From Acanthopleuribacter pedis (lineage in GTDB: Bacteria; Acidobacteriota; Holophagae; Acanthopleuribacterales; Acanthopleuribacteraceae), in contig NZ_JAFREP010000006.1 in assembly GCF_017377855.1 (NCBI RefSeq), positions 248,001 to 312,000 on the forward strand: DNA of 64,000 nt. Reading direction: 5' to 3'. The first letter of the stretch is position 1. Each line of letters starts with the position of its first letter. This document shows, in pieces, positions 26,787 to 34,437 of this stretch. The notes beneath the pieces were generated by a model. That model had not been told where the DNA came from. It was given only the letters and a program-made list of their open reading frames with translations, and made no database searches. The position numbers were made by a program, and so were the translations under genes.

Positions 26787-27713
26787 ATGTCTGTTTTTCG
26801 TATGTTGTTCGTTTGTGTTTTTTTTGCCCCGGCTTTCGCCCAAACCGCGCCGACACTCAGCGGTGACTTCCGCAACTGGCTGAACGCCAACGGTTACGCC
26901 GCCTACGACTTCGCCCGCGACGATCTCGACGGCGGCAGTTTTGGCGGAAAAACCACCGCCGGCCAGGCCGTCAACCGCCGCCCCGTCATTTTCGTCCATG
27001 GCAACGGCGACCGTGCCTGGGGCCGCACCTTCGGCCAAACCGGTTGGCGTGCCTCGCGCGACGCCTTCCTCGCCGCCGGCTACAGCGAAGCCGAACTCTA
27101 CGCCACCACCTGGGGACCGGCCAACCCGGCCCTTGCTTCTCTGCAATACCATTCCTACAGCTATCTCGACCGCACCCGCGCCTTCATCGAGGCCGTCTTG
27201 GCCTACACCGGCGCATCCCAAGTCGACGTCATCACCCACTCAATGGGGGTCACCCTGGCCAGAAAAGCCATCAAAGGCGGTGGCGGCAATGACAGCGCCG
27301 ACGGCGGAACCTACAACCTCGGCAGCCCCTTAACCGCGCGCATCAACACCTTCATCGGCATCGCGGGCGCCAACCACGGCCTGGCTTCCTGCTATTTCAC
27401 CGGACCCAGCACCCCCACCTGCGGCGCCACCAACGGCTTCTACCCCGGCTACATGGCCGGCGTGTGGGGACCCTACAGCGTCAGCCGTTTCCTCACCGAC
27501 CTCAACCGCACCACGGGTTTCGAAGGCGCCAAGGTCTATACCATCTGGTCAACCGTCGACGAAATCGTCGGTTTCGGCGGCCTCGTCTACGGCCGCTACA
27601 CCGCCCGCATCAACGGCCAAGACGGCGAAACCGTCTACAGCGAAACCCCCTACGGCCACTTCAACTGCAAAGACCTAACAACATCCGTCCAACTGGATCG
27701 CCTTGGGTATTGA
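26787..27713 (+). CDS. secreted lipase/esterase
   Basis: 308 residues. The ATG at 26787 has an ideal AAGGAG and is followed by a signal peptide (MSVFRMLFVCVFFAPAFAQ). Features of the class 2 (EstA-like) lipase family: VIFVHGNGDRAWG oxyanion region (67-79), nucleophile Ser152 in ITHSMGVTLARK, acid in STVDEIVG and His in YGHFNCKD. Cysteines in SCYFTGPSTPTCG can form a disulfide. Its substrate is probably short- or medium-chain acylglycerols or esters. The 292 bases before it hold no gene. It converges on the type VI cargo island, with 77 bases between stops. Confidence 0.9.
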   Translation: MSVFRMLFVCVFFAPAFAQTAPTLSGDFRNWLNANGYAAYDFARDDLDGGSFGGKTTAGQAVNRRPVIFVHGNGDRAWGRTFGQTGWRASRDAFLAAGYSEAELYATTWGPANPALASLQYHSYSYLDRTRAFIEAVLAYTGASQVDVITHSMGVTLARKAIKGGGGNDSADGGTYNLGSPLTARINTFIGIAGANHGLASCYFTGPSTPTCGATNGFYPGYMAGVWGPYSVSRFLTDLNRTTGFEGAKVYTIWSTVDEIVGFGGLVYGRYTARINGQDGETVYSETPYGHFNCKDLTTSVQLDRLGY

Positions 27714-27790
27714 GTTCATCGGAAAGACTGCAAGGGTTGAGGTTTAACGCTAAGAAGCCAATAGCCTCATCCTTTCTGGATGAAAAGCCC

Positions 27791-28582
27791 TCAGTGAATG
27801 AACCGGAAACGCCTGTCGAAGGGTTCCAGCCAAGTGAAGAGGGCGGGGTTGGTCTGGACAATGAATGGGTTGAGTTCCAGGAGCATTGCGTCGAAGCGAT
27901 TGTTGGTTACAGCGTCCTTGGTAATTTCTTTTCTGTCGTCTTCATTGGGAACCAAGATAAGATCGGCGATGATGTCGGGTAAATGGAACTCGGGAAGCAT
28001 GGCCGCCAACGCCTCGCGCAACACCGCTTCGATGCGCTCCGCGTGTTGCACGATGATTTCGGAACGGCCTAGGTCGCGGAAATCGTATTGCGAGATGCCG
28101 ACCACCTCGCCGCCTTGGATGAAGCAGCGGAACTCGCTCCAGGTCGGGATGGTTCGCCACGGGCGCAGAAACAGCCGCGGCATGGTGCTGTAATCCATGG
28201 CGCAGCGGATGTCGAACGCCGCGCGGCGCGAATCGCTTGTCAGCAGGCGCACGCCCTGATGGCCGTGTTCGATGCGTAACCCGAACTGTTGCGCCTGGAG
28301 CCCGTCCTTGGGGCTGCGTGAACCCAGCCGCAAAAAGGCCGGCCCACCGATTTGCGCCAAACCCGCGTCGATGCGTTCTTCCAAGGCATCCAGCGACAGA
28401 TGCGGCTGGAGGTTGGGAAACCAGCCGCGGTATTTGCTATGCGACATTGCCGCCAGCAGCTCGTCCCAGGGAACCTGTAAGTCCAGCGCGGGCAGGGAAC
28501 GCTCGCGCAAGGCTTGCGGCCAGTTTTCAATAAAGGTCGGGGCGATGCGTTCCCAGAAGGTCTCCAGGCTCCACGGCACCAT
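27791..28582 (-). CDS. CDC123/D123-like ATP-grasp protein in a type VI cargo island
   Basis: 263 residues. Three blocks match eukaryotic CDC123: FLRLGSRSPKDG (human KLNWSAPRDA), SEFRCFIQGGEVVGISQYD (EFRCFVKENKLIGISQRD) and LLELNPFIVQTNPALFTW (LIDFNPFGEVTDSLLFTW). These contain the ATP-grasp lysine and the D/E-x-N-P metal-binding residues, so ATP binding is probably intact. In eukaryotes CDC123 promotes assembly of eIF2, which bacteria lack. The start follows the candidate immunity gene by one base, so the genes are translationally coupled. The role here is unknown: a second immunity factor, a toxin-modifying enzyme or a peptide/protein ligase are all possible. Confidence 0.88.
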   Translation of the reverse strand: MVPWSLETFWERIAPTFIENWPQALRERSLPALDLQVPWDELLAAMSHSKYRGWFPNLQPHLSLDALEERIDAGLAQIGGPAFLRLGSRSPKDGLQAQQFGLRIEHGHQGVRLLTSDSRRAAFDIRCAMDYSTMPRLFLRPWRTIPTWSEFRCFIQGGEVVGISQYDFRDLGRSEIIVQHAERIEAVLREALAAMLPEFHLPDIIADLILVPNEDDRKEITKDAVTNNRFDAMLLELNPFIVQTNPALFTWLEPFDRRFRFIH

Positions 28583-28583
28583 G

Positions 28584-29075
28584 CTAGGAGCCTTCCGCCA
28601 ACTTTTTCATCACGTGCAGCATCGCGTTTTTGCGTTTTTCCTCAAAATTGTCCCAGTAACCGCGGCAAAACATCATCACCGAACGCGGTGGCAGGTGCGG
28701 GTCCGCGTCGGCCGTCGGTGCCCACACGCACAAACCCAGCTTGTCCGACTGCAACTCGCCCACCTTTTCTTCCGCCATCTCGGGATCCGTTTCCAGCAGT
28801 TGCTGCCGCAACAGCACAATGGGTTTGTCCAGTAAGGTGGCGCCGCCCAGGGTGGGTTTGGCCGGCTGCCAAATCTCAATCGCCTCCACGGTGTCGCCCT
28901 CGGCCTCGTAAAACACATGGACCCTGGCTTTGGTGAATTCATCGGTATCGCACAAGCTGAACATGTTCTTGCGGAACGGGTGTGCCGGCTCGCTCGCGGC
29001 TTTGCGCACTTGCTCGCGGGTCATGCCGAACTGGATCGGGCCCACACCTTGGTAGGGATGCATGTCGAGTCTCAT
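28584..29075 (-). CDS. candidate immunity protein of the type VI toxin
   Basis: 163 residues; the ATG at 29075 has a perfect AGGAGG, and a longer in-frame extension would overlap the toxin gene. It starts MRLDMHPYQGVGPIQFGMTREQV, a pattern (G-V-G-P-I-x-F-G-M-T-x-x-x-V) found in small cytosolic proteins placed after polymorphic toxins. No signal peptide, so it would protect against a cytoplasmic toxin such as a nuclease. It starts 10 bases after the toxin stop. The immunity function is inferred from position and size. Confidence 0.7.
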   Translation of the reverse strand: MRLDMHPYQGVGPIQFGMTREQVRKAASEPAHPFRKNMFSLCDTDEFTKARVHVFYEAEGDTVEAIEIWQPAKPTLGGATLLDKPIVLLRQQLLETDPEMAEEKVGELQSDKLGLCVWAPTADADPHLPPRSVMMFCRGYWDNFEEKRKNAMLHVMKKLAEGS

Positions 29076-29085
29076 GGGCGGCCTC

Positions 29086-30012
29086 CTAAAATTCGTCCAG
29101 TTTGGCGTCGGTCCAAAAATTGTCCTGCAGGTCGTCGTACTGGAGATCGTACTCGTCGCCAAATTTCAGCGCCGAATCGGTGCGGTCCATCTCGACCGCT
29201 TCCTTCAAGTAACCCTGACCGTTCATCTCTTCCTGAACGCCGCGGAACAATTTAGCCTCGTGGGAACTGCCGGTGGTGGCCGCGCGCGCGTGGTCCTGGG
29301 AGTTCATTTGGAAGGCCCCGCCGTCGTCCGTTCTCACGGTCGGGTTCGAGGAATTGGCCGGGGAGTGGTTCGACTCCGCGTAGGTGCCGTCCGGTCGGTT
29401 GTCCGGTCCCTTGGTGTCGCGGTGTGCGCCCGTTTTGCGCTCCTCCGCTTCCATGGTCTGGCGCTGGTGTTTTTTGGCGCAGCCTTCCTTGTTTCTATCC
29501 GCCACGCGTCGCTGCGCGTTTTCCAGCAACTCGTCGTTGCGGCCCTTGAACAAACCTTTGAGCCTATCTTCCACCGCGCTTACTGCTGAATCCCATTTTT
29601 GGTTGATGGCGTCCAACTGGCCGATCAACCTTTTGATGCGTCGCGCCGTCGCCGGATCGATTGCCTTTTCGATGTGCTTGAAAATGGCCTTCATCGACTT
29701 CAAGCGATCTTGCATCTTTTGAACCGTTTTGAACAGCTTGGCCAGCTTGCCGGTTTTGCCGACGGCGTCGCCCACGTAGGGCACCATCGAGACCACCGAC
29801 AAACCGGCGCCGACGAAATCGCCGCGCCACAAGCTAAACAAACCACCGGCGAGGTCGGAAACCGGCGTGGGGTCAAAGATCCCCGCGATGTCGAGCACGC
29901 CCTGCGTGACGGCCTCGCCCATTTCGCCTTTCAGCTTTTTGAGCAATTCCTCCAAACGCGCGGACATGGTGTCGGGAATGACCAAATCCCCGGTGGCATT
30001 GTTTAAACCCAT
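29086..30012 (-). CDS. putative type VI effector: pre-toxin module with HNH-like nuclease C-terminus
   Basis: 308 residues, AGAGGA before the ATG. Residues 46-92 (FDPTPVSDLAGGLFSLWRGD, then VSMVPYVGDAVGKTGKLAK) are the pre-toxin module seen in PAAR- and Rhs-linked toxins. Residues 95-185 are helical and charged. The C-terminus (about 200-308) has GTYAESNHSP (Asn215-His216), AFQMNSQDHARAATTGSS (Asp240-His241) and a conserved KFGDEYD segment. I recall this NH...DH...TTG arrangement from toxin tips with HNH/ENDO VII-like character, which would make it a DNase. The gene lies between a DUF4123 adaptor and a probable immunity gene, as expected for a VgrG/PAAR-delivered cargo. Confidence 0.72.
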   Translation of the reverse strand: MGLNNATGDLVIPDTMSARLEELLKKLKGEMGEAVTQGVLDIAGIFDPTPVSDLAGGLFSLWRGDFVGAGLSVVSMVPYVGDAVGKTGKLAKLFKTVQKMQDRLKSMKAIFKHIEKAIDPATARRIKRLIGQLDAINQKWDSAVSAVEDRLKGLFKGRNDELLENAQRRVADRNKEGCAKKHQRQTMEAEERKTGAHRDTKGPDNRPDGTYAESNHSPANSSNPTVRTDDGGAFQMNSQDHARAATTGSSHEAKLFRGVQEEMNGQGYLKEAVEMDRTDSALKFGDEYDLQYDDLQDNFWTDAKLDEF

Positions 30013-30054
30013 AATTTCCTCTCAGGACGGTACTAATCATTCGTAGCTTTTGGT

Positions 30055-30969
30055 TTAGTCGTCCTCGAACCAAGCCGAGGGATCGCCTTTGGCGATGATG
30101 TTCATCCAATGGTCGTCGCTGATGCGGTCCAGCAACGCGCGGAGTTTTTGGTCCTGCGCGACGGCCTCGTCGTCGAGAATCGCGCGTACCTGTTCGTCTT
30201 GGTCGAAGTCGGGTGCAAAGCGGAACATCAAGGCCACAAACGCCATGATGTCCTTGGCCAGAACGAAACCGTTGCGGCGCGCCCGTTGGATGCCGCCCTC
30301 GCACCACATTTCGAGGGTGTCGGGGTCGAGGTCGCGTTTTTTGGGGAATTCGTCGAGGATGAAGGCAATCACTTCCTTGAGAAACCGTTCCTCGTCGTAG
30401 GTGAAAAAGGCACTGTTGTGGGCCTCGGTCAACCGCATGGTGCGGTACGGATAGGTTTCGTTTTCAATGCGGGACACGGTGCTGTAGTGAACCAGGCTCA
30501 GTTGCGCCGTGCCCGCCGTGATGCGTTGGGCCGGGCCGAAGAAATGACGCACCTCGGGGGCGGTGGAACTGAGCAAGAAGGGCGACAGAATGCGGGGATC
30601 GTAATAACGAAACAGGTATTTGCGTTTTTCCAGATCGGCGATGTGTTCGAAGTTTTTTAAATGCTCGTGCACCTCGTTCATCGTTGCGTTGCTTTCGAGG
30701 AAAAAACCCCAGGGCTCGGCAAACAGGTCCTCGCGCACCCAGTCGATCAGTGCCGCGTCAGCTTTGAACAGCCAGGGCGCGCTGGGCCACCGGCCCTTGT
30801 CCTTGGGTCCGCCGTGCAGGCACACCGCGGGATAGTTTTCCGCTTTTTTCAAAACCGGCGGCATGTTGCAGGCGTCGATGACCGCGTACAAACGGCCCTG
30901 TTCGGCACTGTCGAGCAATTCGCTCCAGGTGGCCGGTTCTTCTGCGAGTCCAGATTCGTGTTCTAACAT
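30055..30969 (-). CDS. DUF4123 type VI adaptor (Tap/TEC-like)
   Basis: 304 residues from the ATG at 30969, which has GAGG six bases upstream. The DUF4123 pattern is clear: LYAVIDACNMPPVL, APWLFKADAALIDWV, EPWGFFLES, LFRYYDPRILSPFLL and HFFGPA. Proteins of this family load specific effectors onto VgrG or PAAR tips and are not themselves secreted. The C-terminal 120 residues (EAHNSAFFTYDEERFLKEV to the end) form a second helical module often found on such adaptors. The reading frame stays open upstream to 31128 and encodes a signal-peptide-like hydrophobic stretch; a cytosolic adaptor should not need it, so I exclude it. Its position between PAAR and toxin indicates that its client is the toxin encoded next. 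Confidence 0.87.
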   Translation of the reverse strand: MLEHESGLAEEPATWSELLDSAEQGRLYAVIDACNMPPVLKKAENYPAVCLHGGPKDKGRWPSAPWLFKADAALIDWVREDLFAEPWGFFLESNATMNEVHEHLKNFEHIADLEKRKYLFRYYDPRILSPFLLSSTAPEVRHFFGPAQRITAGTAQLSLVHYSTVSRIENETYPYRTMRLTEAHNSAFFTYDEERFLKEVIAFILDEFPKKRDLDPDTLEMWCEGGIQRARRNGFVLAKDIMAFVALMFRFAPDFDQDEQVRAILDDEAVAQDQKLRALLDRISDDHWMNIIAKGDPSAWFEDD

Positions 30970-31145
30970 GGAAACCTCTTCGATGGATGTGCGGGAGTCG
31001 GCGAAAAGCCCGGGGGCCTTCGCCACGAACATCGCGCATAACACGATGAACCCGAGGCGGAAAAATCCGCGTTGGCGAAAAATGACTGCATTCACGGTAA
31101 TGGCTCCCGAACGATAAGATGAGAGCACTCTAACACGACCGGAAG

Positions 31146-31541
31146 TTATCCACCGATGACGACATTGCTTGAACCGCTGACGATTTTCCCGCCGTGCGCC
31201 ATTTGATCGCCCATGCGCGCCGCGGGCAGACCTTCGATGAAGACCGTTCCGCTGCCCATGGCGACGATGTCCGCGCCACCGCCGCCCGCGCCGCCCGCGG
31301 GGCCTTCATCGCATTTGCCGCCGTCGCAATCGCCGCCGGCCATGGCCGCGCCGCCGCCTTTGGCCGAGGACATGGTTTGGGGTGCCGCCGCGGAACCGGG
31401 ACACATTGCCATGTCGCCGACCCGCGCCGCCGCTTGTTTGTTGATCACCACCGAGGTCGCGCCTTGGTACAAGGCCCCTTTGCCGTGCATCGGCAGGGGA
31501 CACACGGTGCTGTCACTGAATCGTGCCGCCGGTTTTCCCAT
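31146..31541 (-). CDS. PAAR-domain spike-tip protein with Gly-rich insertion
   Basis: 131 residues. The PAAR fold signature is visible as MGKPAARFSDSTVCP, INKQAAARVGDMAMCPG and LPAARMGDQMAHGGKI, ending with SNVVIGG. It caps the VgrG spike and binds a metal through His/Cys residues. A Gly/Ala-rich stretch with two Cys residues (CDGGKC; about 60-95) is inserted between the two repeats. The gene starts 12 bases after the VgrG stop, with GAGAGGG upstream, so the two are surely co-expressed. Confidence 0.92.
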   Translation of the reverse strand: MGKPAARFSDSTVCPLPMHGKGALYQGATSVVINKQAAARVGDMAMCPGSAAAPQTMSSAKGGGAAMAGGDCDGGKCDEGPAGGAGGGGADIVAMGSGTVFIEGLPAARMGDQMAHGGKIVSGSSNVVIGG

Positions 31542-31553
31542 GGTTGACCCTCT

Positions 31554-33905
31554 CTAGTTCAAGCTGATCATTGAGCCTTGGACGGTGACGTTGCCCTTGG
31601 CTTTGATCGCCACGGTGCCGCCTTCCAGGTTCAACGCCGCCTTGGCTTTGATATTGATGGTGGTGCCTTCGATATTAATGACACCGGCGCGGTTCATCGA
31701 GATTTTGGCCGGGCCGCATTTCAGCCCGAGCATCACCCCGGCCATGATTTTGCGCATCACCAGGGCTTCCTCCGTGTGGGAGATGCCGACCATCATGTTG
31801 TGTGCCCCGCCGACCTGCACCATGTAGGCGCCCGCCACGGTTAAGGCTTTGGCTTGCATCACGTTTTCCACCGAGGCCTTGGCGACGTTCACCATTTTGA
31901 CCTTGCCGATGTTGGCCGAGTAGTTTTCGGCGATGTTGACGCTTTTGCTATCACCGATGAGTTGTGCCTTGCTACCGCCGATGGTTTCCCGTTTGATGTT
32001 GCCGATGGTTTCCACTTTGTCGTTGCCCACCACCACGCTGTGGTCGTTGCCGACGATTTCACTGTGGTTGTTGCCGATGACTTCCGACTGATCCACGCCC
32101 ACCTGCAAACCGCGGTTGACACCGATTTGGGTGATTTGATCCACGCCGATCCCGGTGTTCTGCACGTTGCCGATCAGGGTCACCTGGTCGTTGGCGATTT
32201 GTTCGGTGTGGTTGTTGCCCACCGCCACCGCTTTGTCGTTGCCCACCGCGGTGCCTTGGTCGACCGCAACCGTAATCGCCTGGTTGTTGCCCACGTTCAA
32301 ACCTTGGTTGTTGCCCACCGTCATCAAGCGGTTGTTGCCCACCGCCAAGCTCTGATTGACGCCGACCATGGTGGCTTGGTTGTTGCCGACCGTGCGGGTT
32401 TGGTCGTTGACCACCAGGATTTGCATGTCCTTCTGGGAACGCATGTCGAACATCTCTTTGCCGTCCGAATCGTCAAAGATGATGTGGTGGTCTTTGATGG
32501 TTTTAATCGCGTTCTGGTATTTTTTTTCCGGGCCGAGCGGTGCGGCTTGGTTGTCGTTGTAGACCCGGCCGCAGACGACCGGGTGATCCGGGTTCCCCAT
32601 CAGAAACTCCACCAGCACCTCGTGGCCGACGCGGGGAATGAACTGAATGCCGTAATCGCGGCCCGCGTAGTTGTTGCTGACGCGCACCCACATCGAGGAA
32701 CGGTCGTTGCCGGGCCCCTCGCGATCCCAGTGGAATTGCAGTTTGCAGCGGCCCATTTGGTCCAGGTAAACCTCGCTGCCGCCGGGCCCGGTGATGGTGG
32801 CGGTTTGCAGACCGTGCACGCGGGGACGCGGTGTTTCCGCGCGCGGGCGAAACACGTTGCCGGTGGGGCAGCATTCGGACCAGCAGCGGAAATCCCCTTG
32901 TTCGCCTTCGATGCGCAGCGATTTGATCAGCCAGGTCGTGTTGAGTTCTTCATCGAAGTGGTTTTCGAGCGTGAAGGTCGCGCCCGTGGCAAAGGAGCGC
33001 GTGTTGCCGTGGGTGCTGAGCGCGCACATTTCCGCCAAATGGGATTCGGCGCGGATTTTGGCCATGCGGTCGCCTTTGCCGCCGTCGGCATGAAGCGTGT
33101 TGTGGTCGTAAATTTCCAGGTCGGCCAAGGCGGCCGGCGCGGCGTTGGTTTGCCCCGAGTTGAGTTGGGTCGACGAGGTTTGGTAGTTGTAATCGTGGCA
33201 GGCCACTTTGCCGGAAACCACGTTCAACACAAACTCGGCCGACATCACCACTTCCTCGTCCTTTTCTTTGACTTGCCCTTCCTCGTCGTAACTCGCCACC
33301 GCGTGGGGCTGACAGGGTTGGTGGGCGCTTGGGGCGTCGGCAAAAACGATATTGCGGCTGAAGTGGTCGTAGAAAAAGTAAGCGCCCTCGTCCTCAAGCA
33401 GGCGTTTGACGAAGTTGAGGTCGCTTTCGTCGTATTGCACGCAGTATTCCCGTTCGGGGAAGCTGTCGGTGGTGCGCCATTCGAAGGGGACACCCATGGC
33501 GCCGCAGACCTCGCTGATAATGTCTTGGGCGGTTTTGTGTTGAAAGATGCGCGAGCGTTTGGTTTTGCCCAGCAGGCTCATTTTGGGTTTGATTTCCAGG
33601 CGATAGCGGTACTGTTGCTGGGTGGGATCGTCGGTGTCGTGGAAACCGCCGCGCAATTGGCGTACCTGGGTGACGATGCCGTTGATGGGACGTGGTGTGG
33701 TTTGTTCTTTGCCGGCCATCACGTCGATGCCCGCGAATTGGTTGATAAAAGCCGCCGCCGGCACCAGACCTCGGGATTCGATTTCGACCCAAAGTACCCC
33801 GATTTGGTGCAGGCGTTCCTCCAGCCCGTAACGCAACACCTTAATGTGTTCGCCCGGGCCCCGCCACAGAATATCGTCGACGTTGTGTTTGTGGAAAACA
33901 CTCAT
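31554..33905 (-). CDS. vgrG: VgrG type VI secretion spike protein
   Basis: 783 residues; GAGGTC before the ATG. The N-terminal gp27-like part (HKHNVDDILWRG, QFAGIDVMAG, KTKRSRIFQHKTAQDI, YCVQYDESDLNFVKRLLEDEGAYF) and the gp5 OB-fold (GRCKLQFHWDREG, SMWVRVSNNYAG, GIQFIPRVGHEVLVEF) are complete. Residues about 495-680 are a long run of 8-residue repeats (VGNNQAxx, VGNDKxxx), much longer than the usual gp5 helix segment, and predict an extended triple beta-helix needle. The C-terminus returns to short beta-strand repeats (INIEGTTINIKAKAALNLEG). It heads the minus-strand cargo operon. No baseplate, sheath or membrane-complex gene is in the window. Confidence 0.97.
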   Translation of the reverse strand: MSVFHKHNVDDILWRGPGEHIKVLRYGLEERLHQIGVLWVEIESRGLVPAAAFINQFAGIDVMAGKEQTTPRPINGIVTQVRQLRGGFHDTDDPTQQQYRYRLEIKPKMSLLGKTKRSRIFQHKTAQDIISEVCGAMGVPFEWRTTDSFPEREYCVQYDESDLNFVKRLLEDEGAYFFYDHFSRNIVFADAPSAHQPCQPHAVASYDEEGQVKEKDEEVVMSAEFVLNVVSGKVACHDYNYQTSSTQLNSGQTNAAPAALADLEIYDHNTLHADGGKGDRMAKIRAESHLAEMCALSTHGNTRSFATGATFTLENHFDEELNTTWLIKSLRIEGEQGDFRCWSECCPTGNVFRPRAETPRPRVHGLQTATITGPGGSEVYLDQMGRCKLQFHWDREGPGNDRSSMWVRVSNNYAGRDYGIQFIPRVGHEVLVEFLMGNPDHPVVCGRVYNDNQAAPLGPEKKYQNAIKTIKDHHIIFDDSDGKEMFDMRSQKDMQILVVNDQTRTVGNNQATMVGVNQSLAVGNNRLMTVGNNQGLNVGNNQAITVAVDQGTAVGNDKAVAVGNNHTEQIANDQVTLIGNVQNTGIGVDQITQIGVNRGLQVGVDQSEVIGNNHSEIVGNDHSVVVGNDKVETIGNIKRETIGGSKAQLIGDSKSVNIAENYSANIGKVKMVNVAKASVENVMQAKALTVAGAYMVQVGGAHNMMVGISHTEEALVMRKIMAGVMLGLKCGPAKISMNRAGVINIEGTTINIKAKAALNLEGGTVAIKAKGNVTVQGSMISLN

Positions 33906-33956
33906 GTAGGACCTCTTTTTGTACCATAAGCTGATGAACGGTTGGTTTCGGCGAAA

Positions 33957-33978
33957 AACGACAGCATATGTTGTCGTT
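33957..33978. promoter_or_regulatory. 22-bp palindrome upstream of vgrG
   Basis: AACGACA-G-CATATG-T-TGTCGTT: seven-base arms are perfect inverted repeats around a palindromic CATATG, with a single mismatched pair. It is 52 bases before the vgrG start and could be an operator for control of the cargo island. No binding protein is known. Confidence 0.4.
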
Positions 33979-34437
33979 GCGGCGTGAAATAAAGGTTCGC
34001 CGCTCGCCGTATAAAATAAAGCCTTCTAAATGAAGAAAAGCGATGTGATAAAAAAATGGCGTAAACGTGGGAAATCCAACGACGGCCGAGACGCTTGTCC
34101 CGAGCACCCCATTCGCCTGGTTTGCGCGAATCCCGTGGAGCAAGTCGGTGTAAAAAGGACGCTTGCCGGGAAAAGGGTTGTGGTGGGACGGCAGACCCCG
34201 ATCCGTATGATAACCGTTGGGCTTCTTACAAAGATTACGACAGAGATGGGCTATTTTCTTCAAAAAAAATTTCAAAGAGCGCTGATTTTAGGGTGCTTGG
34301 CTGAGTATGATTAATGTAAAGATCTGTTAAAGAATGAGTTGTTGGGAATTTTAAAAAAAATAAACCGCGGCCTCTTTCATCGCGTACACTGAGGTTGGGT
34401 TTTCACAACATGGCGATCACGTAATTGGGAGGGAAGG
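33979..34437. other. intergenic region between vgrG and the PoNi-family gene
   Basis: About 460 bases with lower G+C than the flanking genes and several A-runs. It must contain divergent promoters for vgrG and the downstream plus-strand gene. The open frames here have no family features and no good ribosome-binding sites. Confidence 0.5.

Noticed and set aside
27791..33905. Complete type VI secretion system
   Set aside because: Only spike, tip, adaptor and cargo genes are present; no TssB/C sheath, TssJLM membrane complex or ClpV gene is in the window.
31854..33929. 691-codon open frame on the plus strand antisense to vgrG
   Set aside because: Its composition (very high His, Val, Asp) is the mirror of the repetitive VgrG codons; no ribosome-binding site or domain, and VgrG on the other strand is certain.
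33841..34275. 144-codon minus-strand frame overlapping the vgrG start
   Set aside because: Overlaps the certain VgrG N-terminus in another frame and lacks family support.
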